Source of the DNA: Vibrio barjaei
GTDB lineage: Bacteria; Pseudomonadota; Gammaproteobacteria; Enterobacterales; Vibrionaceae
Direction: 5' to 3'
Assembly: GCF_001639065.2 (NCBI RefSeq)
Contig: NZ_LQXO02000003.1
Location: forward strand, 150,712-214,711
Length of the DNA stretch: 64,000 nt
The notes beneath the pieces are model-generated. The model ran no database searches. It saw nothing but the letters and a program-made list of their open reading frames with translations, and had not been told where the DNA came from. The first letter of the stretch is position 1; every line of letters starts with the position of its first letter. Of the stretch, positions 39,318 to 51,016 are shown in pieces. Both the position numbers and the translations under genes were made by a program.

Positions 39318-39674
39318 ATGAAAAGGAATCTCATGAAAGCGTTTTTAGTGGCAGCATCCGCCTTGTTAATATTTGGATGCGCCAAAGGAGTGGATGACCT
39401 CGCTAAAGAGGGAAGTTGGGAACAGATTGGCTATCAAGATGGTGTGCGTGGGCAATTGTCTCGCAGTTACTCTGACCTGAATAAACTCGGCGCTGCCGTT
39501 CATTCAGAGTACGACTCGGGCTATCAAAGAGGCATTCTAGAGTTCTGTGATGCTGATTTTGCTTATCAAATCGGGCTGTCTGGGCAGTATTACACTGGGG
39601 CGTGTGAAGGGTTACCCGATGGACAGCGTTTTAGAATGGAATGGCAACGCGGTTGGAATGACTATTCCCATTAA
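39318..39674 (+). CDS. DUF2799 lipoprotein
   Basis: This 118-residue predicted lipoprotein has a signal with lipobox LIFGC (cysteine near residue 21). The body contains the repeated GYQDGVRGQ / GYQRGILEFC pattern typical of DUF2799 proteins, and a tail rich in aromatic residues and arginine. Its function is unknown. It is divergent from the CstA-family gene and shares the intergenic region with the box array. Two looser boxes in the opposite orientation, ATCACTTA at 39250 and AACACTTA at 39279, lie closer to it. GAGAG precedes the ATG. A terminator follows at 39689. Confidence 0.75.
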   Translation: MKRNLMKAFLVAASALLIFGCAKGVDDLAKEGSWEQIGYQDGVRGQLSRSYSDLNKLGAAVHSEYDSGYQRGILEFCDADFAYQIGLSGQYYTGACEGLPDGQRFRMEWQRGWNDYSH

Positions 39675-39688
39675 AAGATGATTTAGGG

Positions 39689-39715
39689 AGCTAGGGCATG
39701 ACACCCTAGCTTTTT

Positions 39716-39717
<2 letters not shown>
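39689..39717 (+). terminator. Terminator after the DUF2799 gene
   Basis: An 8-bp stem AGCTAGGG / CCCTAGCT with a seven-base loop is followed by seven T. The T run touches the stop codon of the convergent murQ (39716-39718). Confidence 0.85.
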
Positions 39718-41778
<2,061 letters not shown>

Positions 41779-41877
41779 AAACTTACTCCGTTTTTACCTA
41801 GCAATATTGTAAATCAAAAATAATCAGAATAACCTCTGGATACGCCCATTTGATAATAAATTTGCAGAGGAGCAATT

Positions 41878-42861
41878 ATGGGACCGCTATGGCTTGATGT
41901 GGAAGGTTATGAATTGAGTGCTGAAGATAAAGAGATTCTTGAGCATCCTACTGTTGGTGGCTTGATTTTGTTTGCTCGCAACTATCATGACTCCGAGCAG
42001 CTTATTGAACTGAACCGCCAAATCCGTCAAGCGGCGAAAAAGCCCATTGTTATCGGCGTGGACCAAGAAGGGGGACGTGTACAACGTTTTCGAGATGGAT
42101 TTACGTTATTGCCGCCAGCTGCTCGATATGCGCAATTGCGTGATGAAGCGCTCGCGCATCAAGCTGGCTGGCTTATGGCAGCAGAATTGATCGCTCACGA
42201 CATCGATTTGAGCTTCGCGCCTGTTCTTGACCAAGGACACCAATCTAAAGCCATCGGCAATCGTGCTTTTGGTGACAACTTCCCAACTATCGTACAATAC
42301 AGCACTGCGTTTATGGCAGGCATGAAAGCTGCGGGTATGGCGACCACTGGTAAACACTTCCCTGGCCACGGTGGAGTGACGGCTGACTCTCACTTCGAAA
42401 CGCCAACTGACAGTCGAGATACCATCTTTGAAGATGATATGCGAATCTTCAAGGCTCATATCAAAGCTGGTGTGTTGGATGCAATGATGCCAGCCCACGT
42501 CGTGTTCTCGCATTATGACGACAAGCCTGCCAGTGGTTCGAGCTATTGGTTAAAAGATGTCCTTCGTAATCAGCTAGGCTTTCGAGGCATCGTGTTCTCT
42601 GATGATCTTTCTATGGAAGGTGCAGCGATTATGGGAGGCCCCGCTGAGCGTGCTCAACAAGCGTTAGATGCAGGCTGTGATACGCTTCTTATGTGCAATA
42701 ATCGTAATTCTTCTATTGAAGTACTAGACAGCCTGCCAATTATAAAGGTGAAGCAGGCGAGTCGAATGCTGAGAAAGAAAGAGTTCAATTTAGATGAGCT
42801 TAAGAAGAGTGCTCAATGGAAAGCGGCGAATCACAAAATTTTGTCGTCGTTGGAAGGCTAG
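41878..42861 (+). CDS. nagZ: Beta-N-acetylhexosaminidase NagZ
   Basis: This 327-residue glycoside hydrolase family 3 enzyme (E. coli 341) acts in the cytoplasm to remove GlcNAc from anhydro-muropeptides, producing anhydro-MurNAc for AnmK. The family loop [19 protein letters not shown] carries the His/Asp acid-base pair (residues about 158-176), and [10 protein letters not shown] near 241 holds the nucleophile aspartate. [11 protein letters not shown] near 61 is also typical. GAGG lies six bases before the ATG. No terminator with a T run follows, but a GC-rich hairpin lies 13 bp downstream. Confidence 0.95.
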   Translation: MGPLWLDVEGYELSAEDKEILEHPTVGGLILFARNYHDSEQLIELNRQIRQAAKKPIVIGVDQEGGRVQRFRDGFTLLPPAARYAQLRDEALAHQAGWLMAAELIAHDIDLSFAPVLDQGHQSKAIGNRAFGDNFPTIVQYSTAFMAGMKAAGMATTGKHFPGHGGVTADSHFETPTDSRDTIFEDDMRIFKAHIKAGVLDAMMPAHVVFSHYDDKPASGSSYWLKDVLRNQLGFRGIVFSDDLSMEGAAIMGGPAERAQQALDAGCDTLLMCNNRNSSIEVLDSLPIIKVKQASRMLRKKEFNLDELKKSAQWKAANHKILSSLEG

Positions 42862-42873
42862 AAGTCGCTATTA

Positions 42874-42899
42874 GGATCCCCTTGCCGGTGCAGGGGGAT
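42874..42899. other. GC-rich hairpin between convergent nagZ and btsR
   Basis: A 10-bp stem ATCCCCTTGC / GCAGGGGGAT (one G-T pair) with a four-base loop has no T run on either side. It may slow polymerase or protect 3' ends; it is not a classical terminator. Confidence 0.45.
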
Positions 42900-42952
42900 G
42901 GCAATGAGGAATGCCTAGCTTCAGCTAATCGAGATAAGCTGTAATGTTTCTG

Positions 42953-43678
42953 TTAGTGGAAGCCTAACGTCTCTTTTAATGATTTCAAGTAGCGGCGACT
43001 CACAGGTATTGGGTGGTCACTCTGAGTAATGATCTCCGCTAACCCATTGTCTAACAGCTTAATCTCTTTAATAGCCTTGACGTTCACCAAAAACTGGCGG
43101 TGGCAACGAATCAACGGCGTTTTATCTTCCAGTACTTTCAGCGTTAGTTGCGATGTGGCTTTTTGTTCGGCTGTTTGAACATGTACACCGGAAAGGTCGC
43201 TGTAGGCAAACTCAACATCGGTAGTTGGAATGATTACGATACGGTTGTGGCCGACACAAGGGATTTGGTCGAGTGTTTGCGGTGCGAGAGTATCGAACGC
43301 TTCCAGCGTTTGTTGCTCACGTTTTTTTAGTCGCTTTACGGTTTTCTCAAGACGGCACGGGTCAACCGGTTTTAGTAAGTAATCGAACGCATTATCTTCA
43401 AACGCTTGGATGGCATATTGATCGTAAGCGGTGACGAAGACGACTTTCGGCATAGTATCAGGGTCGAGCATGCCAAGTAGTTCAATACCGGTGACTTGTG
43501 GCATCTGAATATCAAGAAAGACCACATCCGGTTTGAGTTGGTTGATTTTCTTGAGACCTTCAATGGCATTGCTTGCCTCACCAATGATGTCAATTTGCTC
43601 GGTTTCCTCCAAGAGCTCTATTAGCTCTTCGCGAGCAAATAACTCATCATCAATTACTAAAGCTGTTAACTGTGTCAT
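42953..43678 (-). CDS. btsR: LytTR-family response regulator BtsR
   Basis: This 241-residue response regulator has a CheY-like receiver (Asp56 in VVFLDIQMPQ) and a C-terminal LytTR DNA-binding domain with the typical RCHRQFLVNVKAI and PVSRRYLKSLKE segments. It resembles E. coli BtsR (YehT) closely, the partner of the pyruvate sensor BtsS. It overlaps btsS by four bases and follows it on the minus strand. LytTR domains bind paired direct repeats two helical turns apart, a geometry seen in the array at 39141-39229 before the CstA-family gene. Regulation of that gene is predicted but not shown. Confidence 0.9.
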   Translation of the reverse strand: MTQLTALVIDDELFAREELIELLEETEQIDIIGEASNAIEGLKKINQLKPDVVFLDIQMPQVTGIELLGMLDPDTMPKVVFVTAYDQYAIQAFEDNAFDYLLKPVDPCRLEKTVKRLKKREQQTLEAFDTLAPQTLDQIPCVGHNRIVIIPTTDVEFAYSDLSGVHVQTAEQKATSQLTLKVLEDKTPLIRCHRQFLVNVKAIKEIKLLDNGLAEIITQSDHPIPVSRRYLKSLKETLGFH

Positions 43679-45378
43679 GACGCAATAGCCGTCCTTTTAT
43701 CTTTGCGTGTAGAAGGCGAGGGGATGATAAAGCTCATTCGCGTAAAGTGGTCCTTTTCCACTTCAATTTTTAGCGCTCCGTCACGACCAAATTGATTTGT
43801 TAGGCGTTTACCGACAATTTGCATACCTAGCCCTTCATGTCCCTCCTTGGGCGCAATAAAGGTGCCGGCATTATCCTCGACGACTATTTCGCTCCCTAAT
43901 TGAGTGGTGTGACTATAGATTCGAATAACCCCACCTTCAATTAAATTGGAAATACCATGCTTAATCGCGTTTTCAACTAGCGGTTGTAAAGTGAAACTCG
44001 GTACTTCTTGTTCTAACAGCTCTGGAGCAATATCAATATCAACTTCCAAACGGTCGGTAAAACGTGCTTTTTCGATAGTGAGGTAAGCGTTAACGTGGGC
44101 CAATTCCTCTTTCAAGGTGACTGTTTCGATATTCTGTTTCAGGTTGCTACGGAAAAACTGCGAAAGATGCTGTATAAGACTGCGCGCTTTATCTGGATCT
44201 CGTCTAGTTATAGCGCTAATGGTGTTCAACGCATTAAACAGAAAATGTGGGTTAACTTGTGCGTGAAGAAGTTTGATTTCCGCCTGTTTGAGTAAGGTCT
44301 GTTTGTTTATGTAGTCACCGTGAAGGATCTGGCTAGAGAGCAGCTGAGCAATCCCTTCAGCCATGGACATATTAATGGTTGAGAACAGCTTACGCTTGGG
44401 CTCGTATAGCTTGATGGTACCAATTACTTCATCACCAGTACGCAGCGGAATAATAAGCGCGGAGCCCAATTTGCAGTCTTCAGAGATTGAGCACTGGTAA
44501 GGATTCTCTTTGCCATCAAGGTAAATGATCTCGTTGTTGTTCATCGAATCGAGCGTACTTTGAGAGGAGATAGGTCGATTAAGGTGATGGTGGTCAGCGC
44601 CTATGCCAACAAAAGCCAGTATCTTGTCGTGATCGGTAATGGCGACCGCACCAACATTGGTTTCTTCGTAGATAATTCGTGCAATCTTGCTGGCGTTATT
44701 AGAGTTAAAACCATGGACTAAAATGCCCACGGAGCGTTCGGCAATGTTTAATGCGCGACGAGAGAAAGTCGCCGAGTATTCTTCGAAAATGGTCTTACGG
44801 TCTTGAAGAATACTCATAAATAGCGCGGCACCGACAGAGTTGGCGATGATCATCGGAGCGGCAATGTCAGAAACCAGTGAATAAGCTTGATCAAAAGGTT
44901 TAGCTACAATGAGGATGATCAGCATCTGAACCAGTTCCGCCACAAAGGTGATGTAGAACACCACAAGAGGATTAAATAGCTCTTCTTTTTTGTCCTTTCG
45001 GAGAAAATACAGATGCATTAAGCCACCGATAACGCCTTCTGCCGTAGTGGAAATCGCACAGGCCAAATCGGTAAATCCTCCCAAGGTGTAGCGGTGTAAA
45101 CCACCGGTTAATCCAACGGCAAACCCTACGATGGGACCGCCGAACAGCCCTCCCATCACCGCACCAATCGCTCGAGTATTGGCGATAGCATCGTTGATTT
45201 GTAATCCGAAGTAGGTGCCCAAAATACAAAACGATGAAAACAGAACATAAATACTGAGTTTATGACTTAAACGATTGGAGACACTAAACAGTGGAATAAA
45301 AAGAGGAGTTTTGCTTAGCATATAAGCGAGCATTAGATACACGCACATCTGCTGCAAAAGGGAGATGATTAAGTCCAT
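43675..45378 (-). CDS. btsS: LytS-family sensor kinase BtsS (pyruvate-sensing type)
   Basis: This 567-residue membrane sensor kinase is of the BtsS (YehU) type. Six hydrophobic segments make up the 5TM-LYT domain (residues 1 to about 195, with NTRAIGAVMGGLFGGPIVG and GLTGGLHRYTLGGFTDL as hallmark stretches). A GAF-like domain (about 220-355) follows, then the His-kinase dimerisation motif NPHFLFNALNTI near 380 and an ATPase domain with LVENAIKHG. E. coli BtsS (561 residues) binds extracellular pyruvate with high affinity, and similarity is strong along the whole length. It is transcribed away from aroF and overlaps btsR. No peptidase or CRP site was found in its short upstream region. Confidence 0.9.
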   Translation of the reverse strand: MDLIISLLQQMCVYLMLAYMLSKTPLFIPLFSVSNRLSHKLSIYVLFSSFCILGTYFGLQINDAIANTRAIGAVMGGLFGGPIVGFAVGLTGGLHRYTLGGFTDLACAISTTAEGVIGGLMHLYFLRKDKKEELFNPLVVFYITFVAELVQMLIILIVAKPFDQAYSLVSDIAAPMIIANSVGAALFMSILQDRKTIFEEYSATFSRRALNIAERSVGILVHGFNSNNASKIARIIYEETNVGAVAITDHDKILAFVGIGADHHHLNRPISSQSTLDSMNNNEIIYLDGKENPYQCSISEDCKLGSALIIPLRTGDEVIGTIKLYEPKRKLFSTINMSMAEGIAQLLSSQILHGDYINKQTLLKQAEIKLLHAQVNPHFLFNALNTISAITRRDPDKARSLIQHLSQFFRSNLKQNIETVTLKEELAHVNAYLTIEKARFTDRLEVDIDIAPELLEQEVPSFTLQPLVENAIKHGISNLIEGGVIRIYSHTTQLGSEIVVEDNAGTFIAPKEGHEGLGMQIVGKRLTNQFGRDGALKIEVEKDHFTRMSFIIPSPSTRKDKRTAIAS

Positions 45379-45488
45379 ATATTACAACCAACAACGAAGT
45401 TGTATTTTATTGTATACGCAACTGACCAATCGTGGCAGTTTGTTATCACCGAACTGTTATCAAGAACTGAAGCACTAGTGATATTTAA

Positions 45489-45529
45489 TGTAAACTATAT
45501 TTTACGGTTAATGTTTTTTAAAGTTTACG
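45489..45529 (+). promoter_or_regulatory. Two TyrR boxes upstream of aroF
   Basis: A strong box TGTAAA-N6-TTTACG at 45489-45506 matches the TyrR consensus TGTAAA-N6-TTTACA with one difference. A weaker box TGTTTT-N6-TTTACG follows at 45512-45529, with centres 23 bp apart. The weak box abuts the predicted -35 (45531). A strong plus weak pair is the arrangement TyrR uses for tyrosine-dependent repression in E. coli aroF-tyrA. Confidence 0.75.
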
Positions 45530-45530
45530 C

Positions 45531-45558
45531 TTGCATGTGTTTTTTATCTAGGTATATT
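45531..45558 (+). promoter_or_regulatory. Predicted aroF promoter
   Basis: The pair is TTGCAT (45531-45536), a 16-bp spacer and TATATT (45553-45558). RNA would start near 45565, giving a leader of about 64 bases. The -35 lies directly beside the weak TyrR box. Confidence 0.6.
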
Positions 45559-45628
45559 ACCAATTAAAGCTTAGCCGGACGGTTTTAATTATAAAGTTCG
45601 GTGTAAAATAATATTTACGGGTGAGGCC

Positions 45629-46702
45629 ATGAAGAAGAGTGAACTAAGTAATATTAATATCAGTGACGAACAGGTACTGATTACACCAGAACAACTAAAA
45701 GAAAAATTACCGCTGAGTGAAAAAGCAAGAAAGTTCATTCAAGATTCCCGTGAGACTATCGCCAACATTATTCATAAGAAAGATCATCGTCTACTCGTCG
45801 TATGTGGGCCTTGCTCTATTCATGATGTCGAAGCGGCGAAAGAGTACGCAAAGCGTTTGAAAGCGTTGTCGGAGCAACTTAGCGACCAGCTATACATTGT
45901 TATGCGTGTCTACTTTGAAAAGCCGCGTACAACGGTAGGCTGGAAAGGCTTGATCAATGACCCTCAACTGGATGGCACCTTCGATATTGAGCACGGACTG
46001 CATGTAGGGCGTGAGCTCCTGGTGGAGCTTGCAGAAATGGATATTCCATTAGCGACAGAAGCACTTGATCCGATCAGTCCACAATACTTGGCGGACACCT
46101 TCTCATGGGCGGCAATTGGTGCACGAACGACTGAGTCACAAACTCACCGCGAAATGGCCAGCGGTCTTTCGATGCCAATAGGCTTTAAAAATGGTACCGA
46201 TGGCAGTTTGGCAACAGCAATTAATGCGATGCAAGCAGCTTCTTCAAGTCACCGCTTTATGGGGATAAACCGTGAAGGTCAAGTTGCCTTATTAACGACT
46301 CAAGGTAACGAAAACGGCCATGTTATCTTACGTGGTGGTAAGCAAACCAATTATGACTCAGTATCGGTCACCGAATGTGAGCAAGAGCTAGCGAAGTCTA
46401 ATCTTGATGCGTCATTGATGGTGGATTGTAGTCATGCTAACTCTCGTAAGGATTACCGTCGTCAACCACTAGTGGCTGAAGATGTCATTCACCAAATCCG
46501 TGAAGGAAACAAATCTATTATTGGTCTAATGATTGAGAGTCATATCAACGAAGGAAACCAAAGTTCGGATATTCCTCTCGAGCAAATGAAATATGGGGTG
46601 TCGATCACCGACGCGTGTATCAATTGGGATACAACTGAGGCACTATTACGTCATGCTCATAAAGAGCTTGTCCCATTCTTGGAAAATCGTATTAAGGAAT
46701 AA
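45629..46702 (+). CDS. aroF: DAHP synthase, tyrosine-sensitive type
   Basis: This 357-residue class I 3-deoxy-7-phosphoheptulonate synthase condenses phosphoenolpyruvate and erythrose-4-phosphate, the first step of the shikimate pathway. Family motifs include [10 protein letters not shown] (metal-binding cysteine, near residue 58), [19 protein letters not shown] and [16 protein letters not shown], with the [10 protein letters not shown] loop near 267. The tyrosine-sensitive class is inferred from its position eight bases upstream of tyrA and from the TyrR boxes. GGGTGAGG precedes the ATG. In E. coli the same aroF-tyrA operon exists. Confidence 0.95.
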   Translation: MKKSELSNINISDEQVLITPEQLKEKLPLSEKARKFIQDSRETIANIIHKKDHRLLVVCGPCSIHDVEAAKEYAKRLKALSEQLSDQLYIVMRVYFEKPRTTVGWKGLINDPQLDGTFDIEHGLHVGRELLVELAEMDIPLATEALDPISPQYLADTFSWAAIGARTTESQTHREMASGLSMPIGFKNGTDGSLATAINAMQAASSSHRFMGINREGQVALLTTQGNENGHVILRGGKQTNYDSVSVTECEQELAKSNLDASLMVDCSHANSRKDYRRQPLVAEDVIHQIREGNKSIIGLMIESHINEGNQSSDIPLEQMKYGVSITDACINWDTTEALLRHAHKELVPFLENRIKE

Positions 46703-46710
46703 TCACGTCC

Positions 46711-47838
46711 ATGGCTGCTGAATTGAACGCACTGCGCGACCAAATTGATGAAGTCGATAAGCAAATGCTCGAGCTTCTTGCGAAGCGTCTATCCCTAGTA
46801 GAACAAGTTGGTGAAGTGAAAAGCCGTCATGGTTTGCCTATCTATGCTCCTGATAGAGAAGCCGCTATGCTAGCATCTCGTCGTGAAGAGGCGAAGAAGA
46901 AGGGCATACCACCACAACTGATTGAAGACATCCTGCGCCGTACGATGCGCGAGTCTTACGCGAGTGAAAAAGACTCAGGATTCAAATGTTTAAATCCAGA
47001 GTTACGTTCAGTGGTGATCGTTGGTGGTAACGGTCAACTCGGTGGCCTATTTGGTAGAATGTTCAAACTGTCTGGCTACGAAGTTAAAGTACTAGGCAGC
47101 CAAGATTGGGATCGTGCAAATGAGATTCTCGATAACGCCGGTCTGGTTGTTGTCACTGTACCGATTCACCTCACCGAGGGTGTGATTGAGAAGCTAAATG
47201 CGTTACCGCAAGATTGTATTCTTTGTGATTTAACATCGATCAAATCTAAACCTTTGAACTCAATGCTTGATGTTCACAATGGACCCGTTGTTGGTCTTCA
47301 CCCGATGTTTGGTCCTGATGTACCAAGCCTTGCGAAACAGGTGATTGTTTACTGTGATGGCCGAGGTGAGAGCGAATACCAGTGGCTGCTGGAGCAGTTC
47401 AAGATTTGGGGCGCAAGTTTGTGTCAGATTTCTTCAGAGCAGCACGATAAAGGCATGACGCTTATCCAAGCGCTTCGTCACTTTACCTCGTTTGCTTACG
47501 GTCGCCACTTAAGTCAGCAGAACCCTGATTTAGATACGTTAGTTAAACTCAGTTCACCTATCTACCGACTCGAGTTGGCGATGGTGGGTCGATTGTTTGC
47601 TCAAGACCCAAGCTTATACGGCGACATTATTATGTCTTCAGAAGAGAACATTGAGATGATCAAGTGCTTCCATAGACAGTTTGGAGAAGCATTAACACTG
47701 CTTGATAGCAAAGATAAAGATAAGTTCATCTCTGAGTTTAATGAAGTTAGCGAGTGGTTTGGTGATTATTCGCAGCAGTTTATGTCTGAGAGTCAGAACC
47801 TACTTAAGCAGGCTAATGATGCCATTCATCGCGGTTAA
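46711..47838 (+). CDS. tyrA: Bifunctional chorismate mutase / prephenate dehydrogenase
   Basis: This 375-residue T-protein (E. coli 373) turns chorismate into prephenate and then 4-hydroxyphenylpyruvate, the tyrosine branch. The N-terminal AroQ chorismate mutase spans residues 1 to about 90 ([20 protein letters not shown]). The NAD site [18 protein letters not shown] starts near 98, and the dehydrogenase part has LHPMFGPDV and [12 protein letters not shown] motifs, the latter within the active site. It follows aroF by eight bases. A bidirectional terminator separates it from the convergent M23 peptidase. Confidence 0.96.
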   Translation: MAAELNALRDQIDEVDKQMLELLAKRLSLVEQVGEVKSRHGLPIYAPDREAAMLASRREEAKKKGIPPQLIEDILRRTMRESYASEKDSGFKCLNPELRSVVIVGGNGQLGGLFGRMFKLSGYEVKVLGSQDWDRANEILDNAGLVVVTVPIHLTEGVIEKLNALPQDCILCDLTSIKSKPLNSMLDVHNGPVVGLHPMFGPDVPSLAKQVIVYCDGRGESEYQWLLEQFKIWGASLCQISSEQHDKGMTLIQALRHFTSFAYGRHLSQQNPDLDTLVKLSSPIYRLELAMVGRLFAQDPSLYGDIIMSSEENIEMIKCFHRQFGEALTLLDSKDKDKFISEFNEVSEWFGDYSQQFMSESQNLLKQANDAIHRG

Positions 47839-47862
47839 ACGCGGGCGATGAAAGAACCAATT

Positions 47863-47893
47863 AAAAAACGCAGCGAAGTCGCTGCGTTTTTTT
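47863..47893. terminator. Bidirectional terminator between tyrA and the M23 gene
   Basis: An 8-bp stem CGCAGCGA / TCGCTGCG has six A before it and seven T after it. The T run reaches the stop codon of the M23 gene (47892). Confidence 0.9.
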
Positions 47894-48899
47894 AGTTTGT
47901 CTGTTCACTGGTTTCGCTGGTGGTGTCTTCGGTAACGGCAGTTTTAATCGAAGAATCCACATAAGGTGCATTGGTTAGGTTTATTTGTAGCTTAACCACG
48001 CTACCGACAAGATCAATCAGCGGTGCCCATTGCACTTTCTTTTCTTTCTCGAACACGTAATCGAAATTCTCAGGGCTCCAATCGATGAAGTACTGAGGGT
48101 TAAGAGTGCGTCCTAAAAAGCGTACTTCATAGTGCAGGTGTGGTCCGGTTGAATTACCGCTATTACCACACGTAGCGATGACGTCCCCTTTACTGACGAA
48201 CTGTCCACTCTTAGCTTTAAACTTATGCAAGTGAGCGTAAGAGCTCATAAAACCAAATGAATGGCGCACCGTCATATAGTTACCATAACCTTGACGGCTT
48301 GGTCTTACTGTCTCAATAACACCATCGGCTGGCGCTAAGATCTGTTCACCTGTTTTGCAGGTTAGGTCGATACCAGTGTGCAACTGACGTTTACCAGAGA
48401 TAGGGTTAGTACGTCGTCCGTAAGACGAGGAAACGCGCTGATAAGTAACCGGGCTGTCATTGGGAATTAAGCGCAGCATAGTGGCACGCACTGCAGAGTC
48501 AATGGCGGCTGCATCAATACGCTCCGCTAATGGCATTTCCGTATCGTAGAGCTCTTCATCGGTAAGACCAAGAACCGTTTCCACGTCATTAACTCGTTTG
48601 CTCAGGAGTTGGAGCTCATCACGTTTCTCTTCAAGTTCTTGAGAAAGATCGTGAGTGACATTAACTTGTTCTTCCAGTTTAGCTTCAAGTAGCGCTTTTT
48701 CTTGCTGTAGATCCGTCAGAGACACTTCAGTGGATGACAGCTGTGTTTGAGATTGGTTATAGGAATAACCGACTAAGCCCAAGGCAACAGGAAAGGCTGC
48801 AGCGAAGAGGATAGCAGTGTAAGTACGCTTTCTTCCTAAGCGCAGAGTTCGCTTCTTTCCTTGTTCATTCGGTATTACTACCTTGATTCTATTCGGCAT
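47892..48899 (-). CDS. M23 family murein endopeptidase, membrane-anchored
   Basis: This protein of about 335 residues has a cytosolic basic N-terminus, one membrane helix (about residues 28-46 of this version), a coiled-coil periplasmic stalk and a C-terminal LytM/M23 zinc peptidase domain. Zinc ligands are visible in HTGIDL and PHLHYEVR, with a further YAHLHKF, so the enzyme should be active. The start is placed at the ATG at 48899 (MPNRIKVVI). A GTG-initiated version from 48980 would begin inside the T run of the ettA terminator. No good Shine-Dalgarno supports either, so the exact start is uncertain. It probably cuts peptide cross-links in the cell wall; the cognate substrate is not known. 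Confidence 0.8.
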   Translation of the reverse strand: MPNRIKVVIPNEQGKKRTLRLGRKRTYTAILFAAAFPVALGLVGYSYNQSQTQLSSTEVSLTDLQQEKALLEAKLEEQVNVTHDLSQELEEKRDELQLLSKRVNDVETVLGLTDEELYDTEMPLAERIDAAAIDSAVRATMLRLIPNDSPVTYQRVSSSYGRRTNPISGKRQLHTGIDLTCKTGEQILAPADGVIETVRPSRQGYGNYMTVRHSFGFMSSYAHLHKFKAKSGQFVSKGDVIATCGNSGNSTGPHLHYEVRFLGRTLNPQYFIDWSPENFDYVFEKEKKVQWAPLIDLVGSVVKLQINLTNAPYVDSSIKTAVTEDTTSETSEQTN

Positions 48900-48980
48900 A
48901 GTGATTATCGCTACACCACATTTGTCTATGAAATGTGGTAATTTTTCAGTTAATTTCGTTATTTTGTGGGTGAAAATCAC

Positions 48981-49012
48981 AAAAAAGAGGGCGCTATTAT
49001 TAGCGCCCTCTT
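48981..49012 (-). terminator. ettA terminator
   Basis: A 12-bp perfect stem (AAGAGGGCGCTA / TAGCGCCCTCTT) with a four-base loop is followed on the minus strand by six T, 33 bp after the ettA stop. Confidence 0.9.
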
Positions 49013-49045
49013 GAAAAAAAACAAGTTTATCTCAAATTCAAACGG

Positions 49046-50713
49046 TTATTTTGAGATGCGTTTGTATTTGATACGATGTGGTTCAGCCGCTTCTGGGCCT
49101 AAGGTCTTCTTCAGCCAATCCATGTACTCAGTGTAGTTGCCTTCGTAGAAGTTAACTTGACCTTCATCGCGATAGTCGATGATGTGAGTAGCGATACGGT
49201 CTAGGAACCAACGGTCGTGCGAGATCACCATGGCACAGCCTGGGAACTCTAATAGTGCTTCTTCAAGTGCACGTAGAGTTTCAACGTCTAGGTCGTTGGT
49301 AGGTTCATCGAGTAGCAACATGTTGCCGCCCGCTTTAAGAAGCTTAGCTAGGTGAACACGGTTGCGCTCACCACCGGAAAGTTCACCGATGATCTTCTGT
49401 TGGTCGCTACCTTTGAAGTTAAAGCGTGAGCAGTACGCGCGCGCAGGAATTTCAAAGCTGTTGATCTTAATGATGTCAGCGCCTTCAGAGATCTCTTGGA
49501 AAACCGTATTGCTGTCGTTCATTGAATCACGGAACTGTTCTACAGAAGCCAGTTTAACGGTGTCACCAAGTTCAATCGTACCGGCATCTGGTTGCTCTGT
49601 GCCACTTAGCATTTTGAATAACGTCGATTTACCCGCACCGTTAGCACCGATGATACCTACGATAGCGCCTTTTGGAATGCTGAAAGAAAGGTCATCAATC
49701 AGTACACGGCCATCGAATGACTTAGTCAGGTTGTTTACTTCTAGAACTTTATCACCTAGACGCTCGCCTGGTGGAATGAATAGCTCGTTGGTTTCGTTAC
49801 GTTTTTGATGATCGCCACTTTGTAGCTCTTCAAAACGTGCCATACGTGCTTTTGACTTCGCCTGACGACCTTTAGGGTTTTGACGAACCCACTCCAGTTC
49901 TTTCTCAATAGTTTTCTGACGAGCTTTCTCTTGCGACGCTTCTTGTTGTAGACGTGCGTCTTTTTGCTCTAGCCATGAAGTGTAGTTACCTTCCCATGGA
50001 ATACCTTCACCACGGTCAAGTTCAAGAATCCAACCTGCTGCGTTATCAAGGAAGTAACGGTCGTGGGTAATAGCAACAACAGTGCCATTGTAGTCCACTA
50101 GGAAACGTTCAAGCCAAGCAACAGATTCGGCATCTAGGTGGTTGGTTGGTTCGTCAAGAAGCAGCATGTCTGGCTTCTCAAGCAGTAAACGACAGATAGC
50201 GACACGGCGACGTTCACCACCGGATAGGTGTTGAATCTTTGCATCCCACTCAGGTAGACGAAGAGCGTCAGCAGCACGTTCTAGGGCGTTCTCTAGGTTA
50301 TGACCATCTTTCGCTTGGATAAGAGCTTCTAACTCGCCTTGCTCTTTAGCCAGTACGTCGAAGTCTGCATCTGGTTCTGCGTAAGCCGCATACACTTCGT
50401 CTAGGCGCTTCATCGCACCAGCAACATCGGAGACTGCTTCTTCAACGATTTCACGAACCGTTTTTGATTCATCAAGAACAGGTTCTTGCGGCAAGTAACC
50501 TACATTTAGACCAGGTTGCGGACGCGCTTCACCATCGATATCAGTATCAATACCCGCCATGATACGTAGAAGGGTAGATTTACCAGCACCATTTAGGCCT
50601 AGAACACCGATTTTTGCACCTGGGAAGAAGCTAAGAGAGATATCTTTAAGGATTTGTCGCTTTGGTGGCACTACTTTGCTCACGCGCGACATGGTATAGA
50701 CGTATTCAGCCAT
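49046..50713 (-). CDS. ettA: Energy-dependent translational throttle protein EttA (ABC-F)
   Basis: This 555-residue ABC-F protein has the same length as E. coli EttA. It binds the ribosomal E site and gates the first elongation cycle according to the ATP/ADP level. Both ABC domains are complete: P-loops GLNGAGKST (near 40) and GANGAGKST (near 355), and signatures LSGGERRRVAICRL and LSGGERNRVHLAKL, with Walker B LLLLDEPTNHLD and MLLLDEPTNDLD. The arm insertion in the first domain and the long linker are present. The start is preceded by AGGA. It is transcribed alone with a strong terminator. Confidence 0.95.
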   Translation of the reverse strand: MAEYVYTMSRVSKVVPPKRQILKDISLSFFPGAKIGVLGLNGAGKSTLLRIMAGIDTDIDGEARPQPGLNVGYLPQEPVLDESKTVREIVEEAVSDVAGAMKRLDEVYAAYAEPDADFDVLAKEQGELEALIQAKDGHNLENALERAADALRLPEWDAKIQHLSGGERRRVAICRLLLEKPDMLLLDEPTNHLDAESVAWLERFLVDYNGTVVAITHDRYFLDNAAGWILELDRGEGIPWEGNYTSWLEQKDARLQQEASQEKARQKTIEKELEWVRQNPKGRQAKSKARMARFEELQSGDHQKRNETNELFIPPGERLGDKVLEVNNLTKSFDGRVLIDDLSFSIPKGAIVGIIGANGAGKSTLFKMLSGTEQPDAGTIELGDTVKLASVEQFRDSMNDSNTVFQEISEGADIIKINSFEIPARAYCSRFNFKGSDQQKIIGELSGGERNRVHLAKLLKAGGNMLLLDEPTNDLDVETLRALEEALLEFPGCAMVISHDRWFLDRIATHIIDYRDEGQVNFYEGNYTEYMDWLKKTLGPEAAEPHRIKYKRISK

Positions 50714-51016
50714 TGCCGATCGTTCCTATTTTTGAAGTCAATAAAGTTGTTATTTTACACTACGCAGTCAGAACGTTTCAATTTTCGTTGTGCGATCTTA
50801 AGCCTCAATATCATTCTAAATGCACGGTTTCACCAAGAGTCAGGGAATTCTCAACAATGGAAACAAATTCTTAATGATAAACCCATTGGCAAGATGGAGT
50901 AATTGGTCTTAAATTGAAGATTGACCATGTATTCAAATGAAGCTGACAAGGCTCAATAAAAAACGACAACAATAAGTTCACTGGTCATTCTTCACAGCAT
51001 CTAAGGAAATCGGTAC
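50714..51016. other. Divergent ettA / slt intergenic region
   Basis: These 303 bases hold no gene and must carry both promoters. I see AT-rich stretches but no clear hexamer pair, operator or hairpin. Confidence 0.5.
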
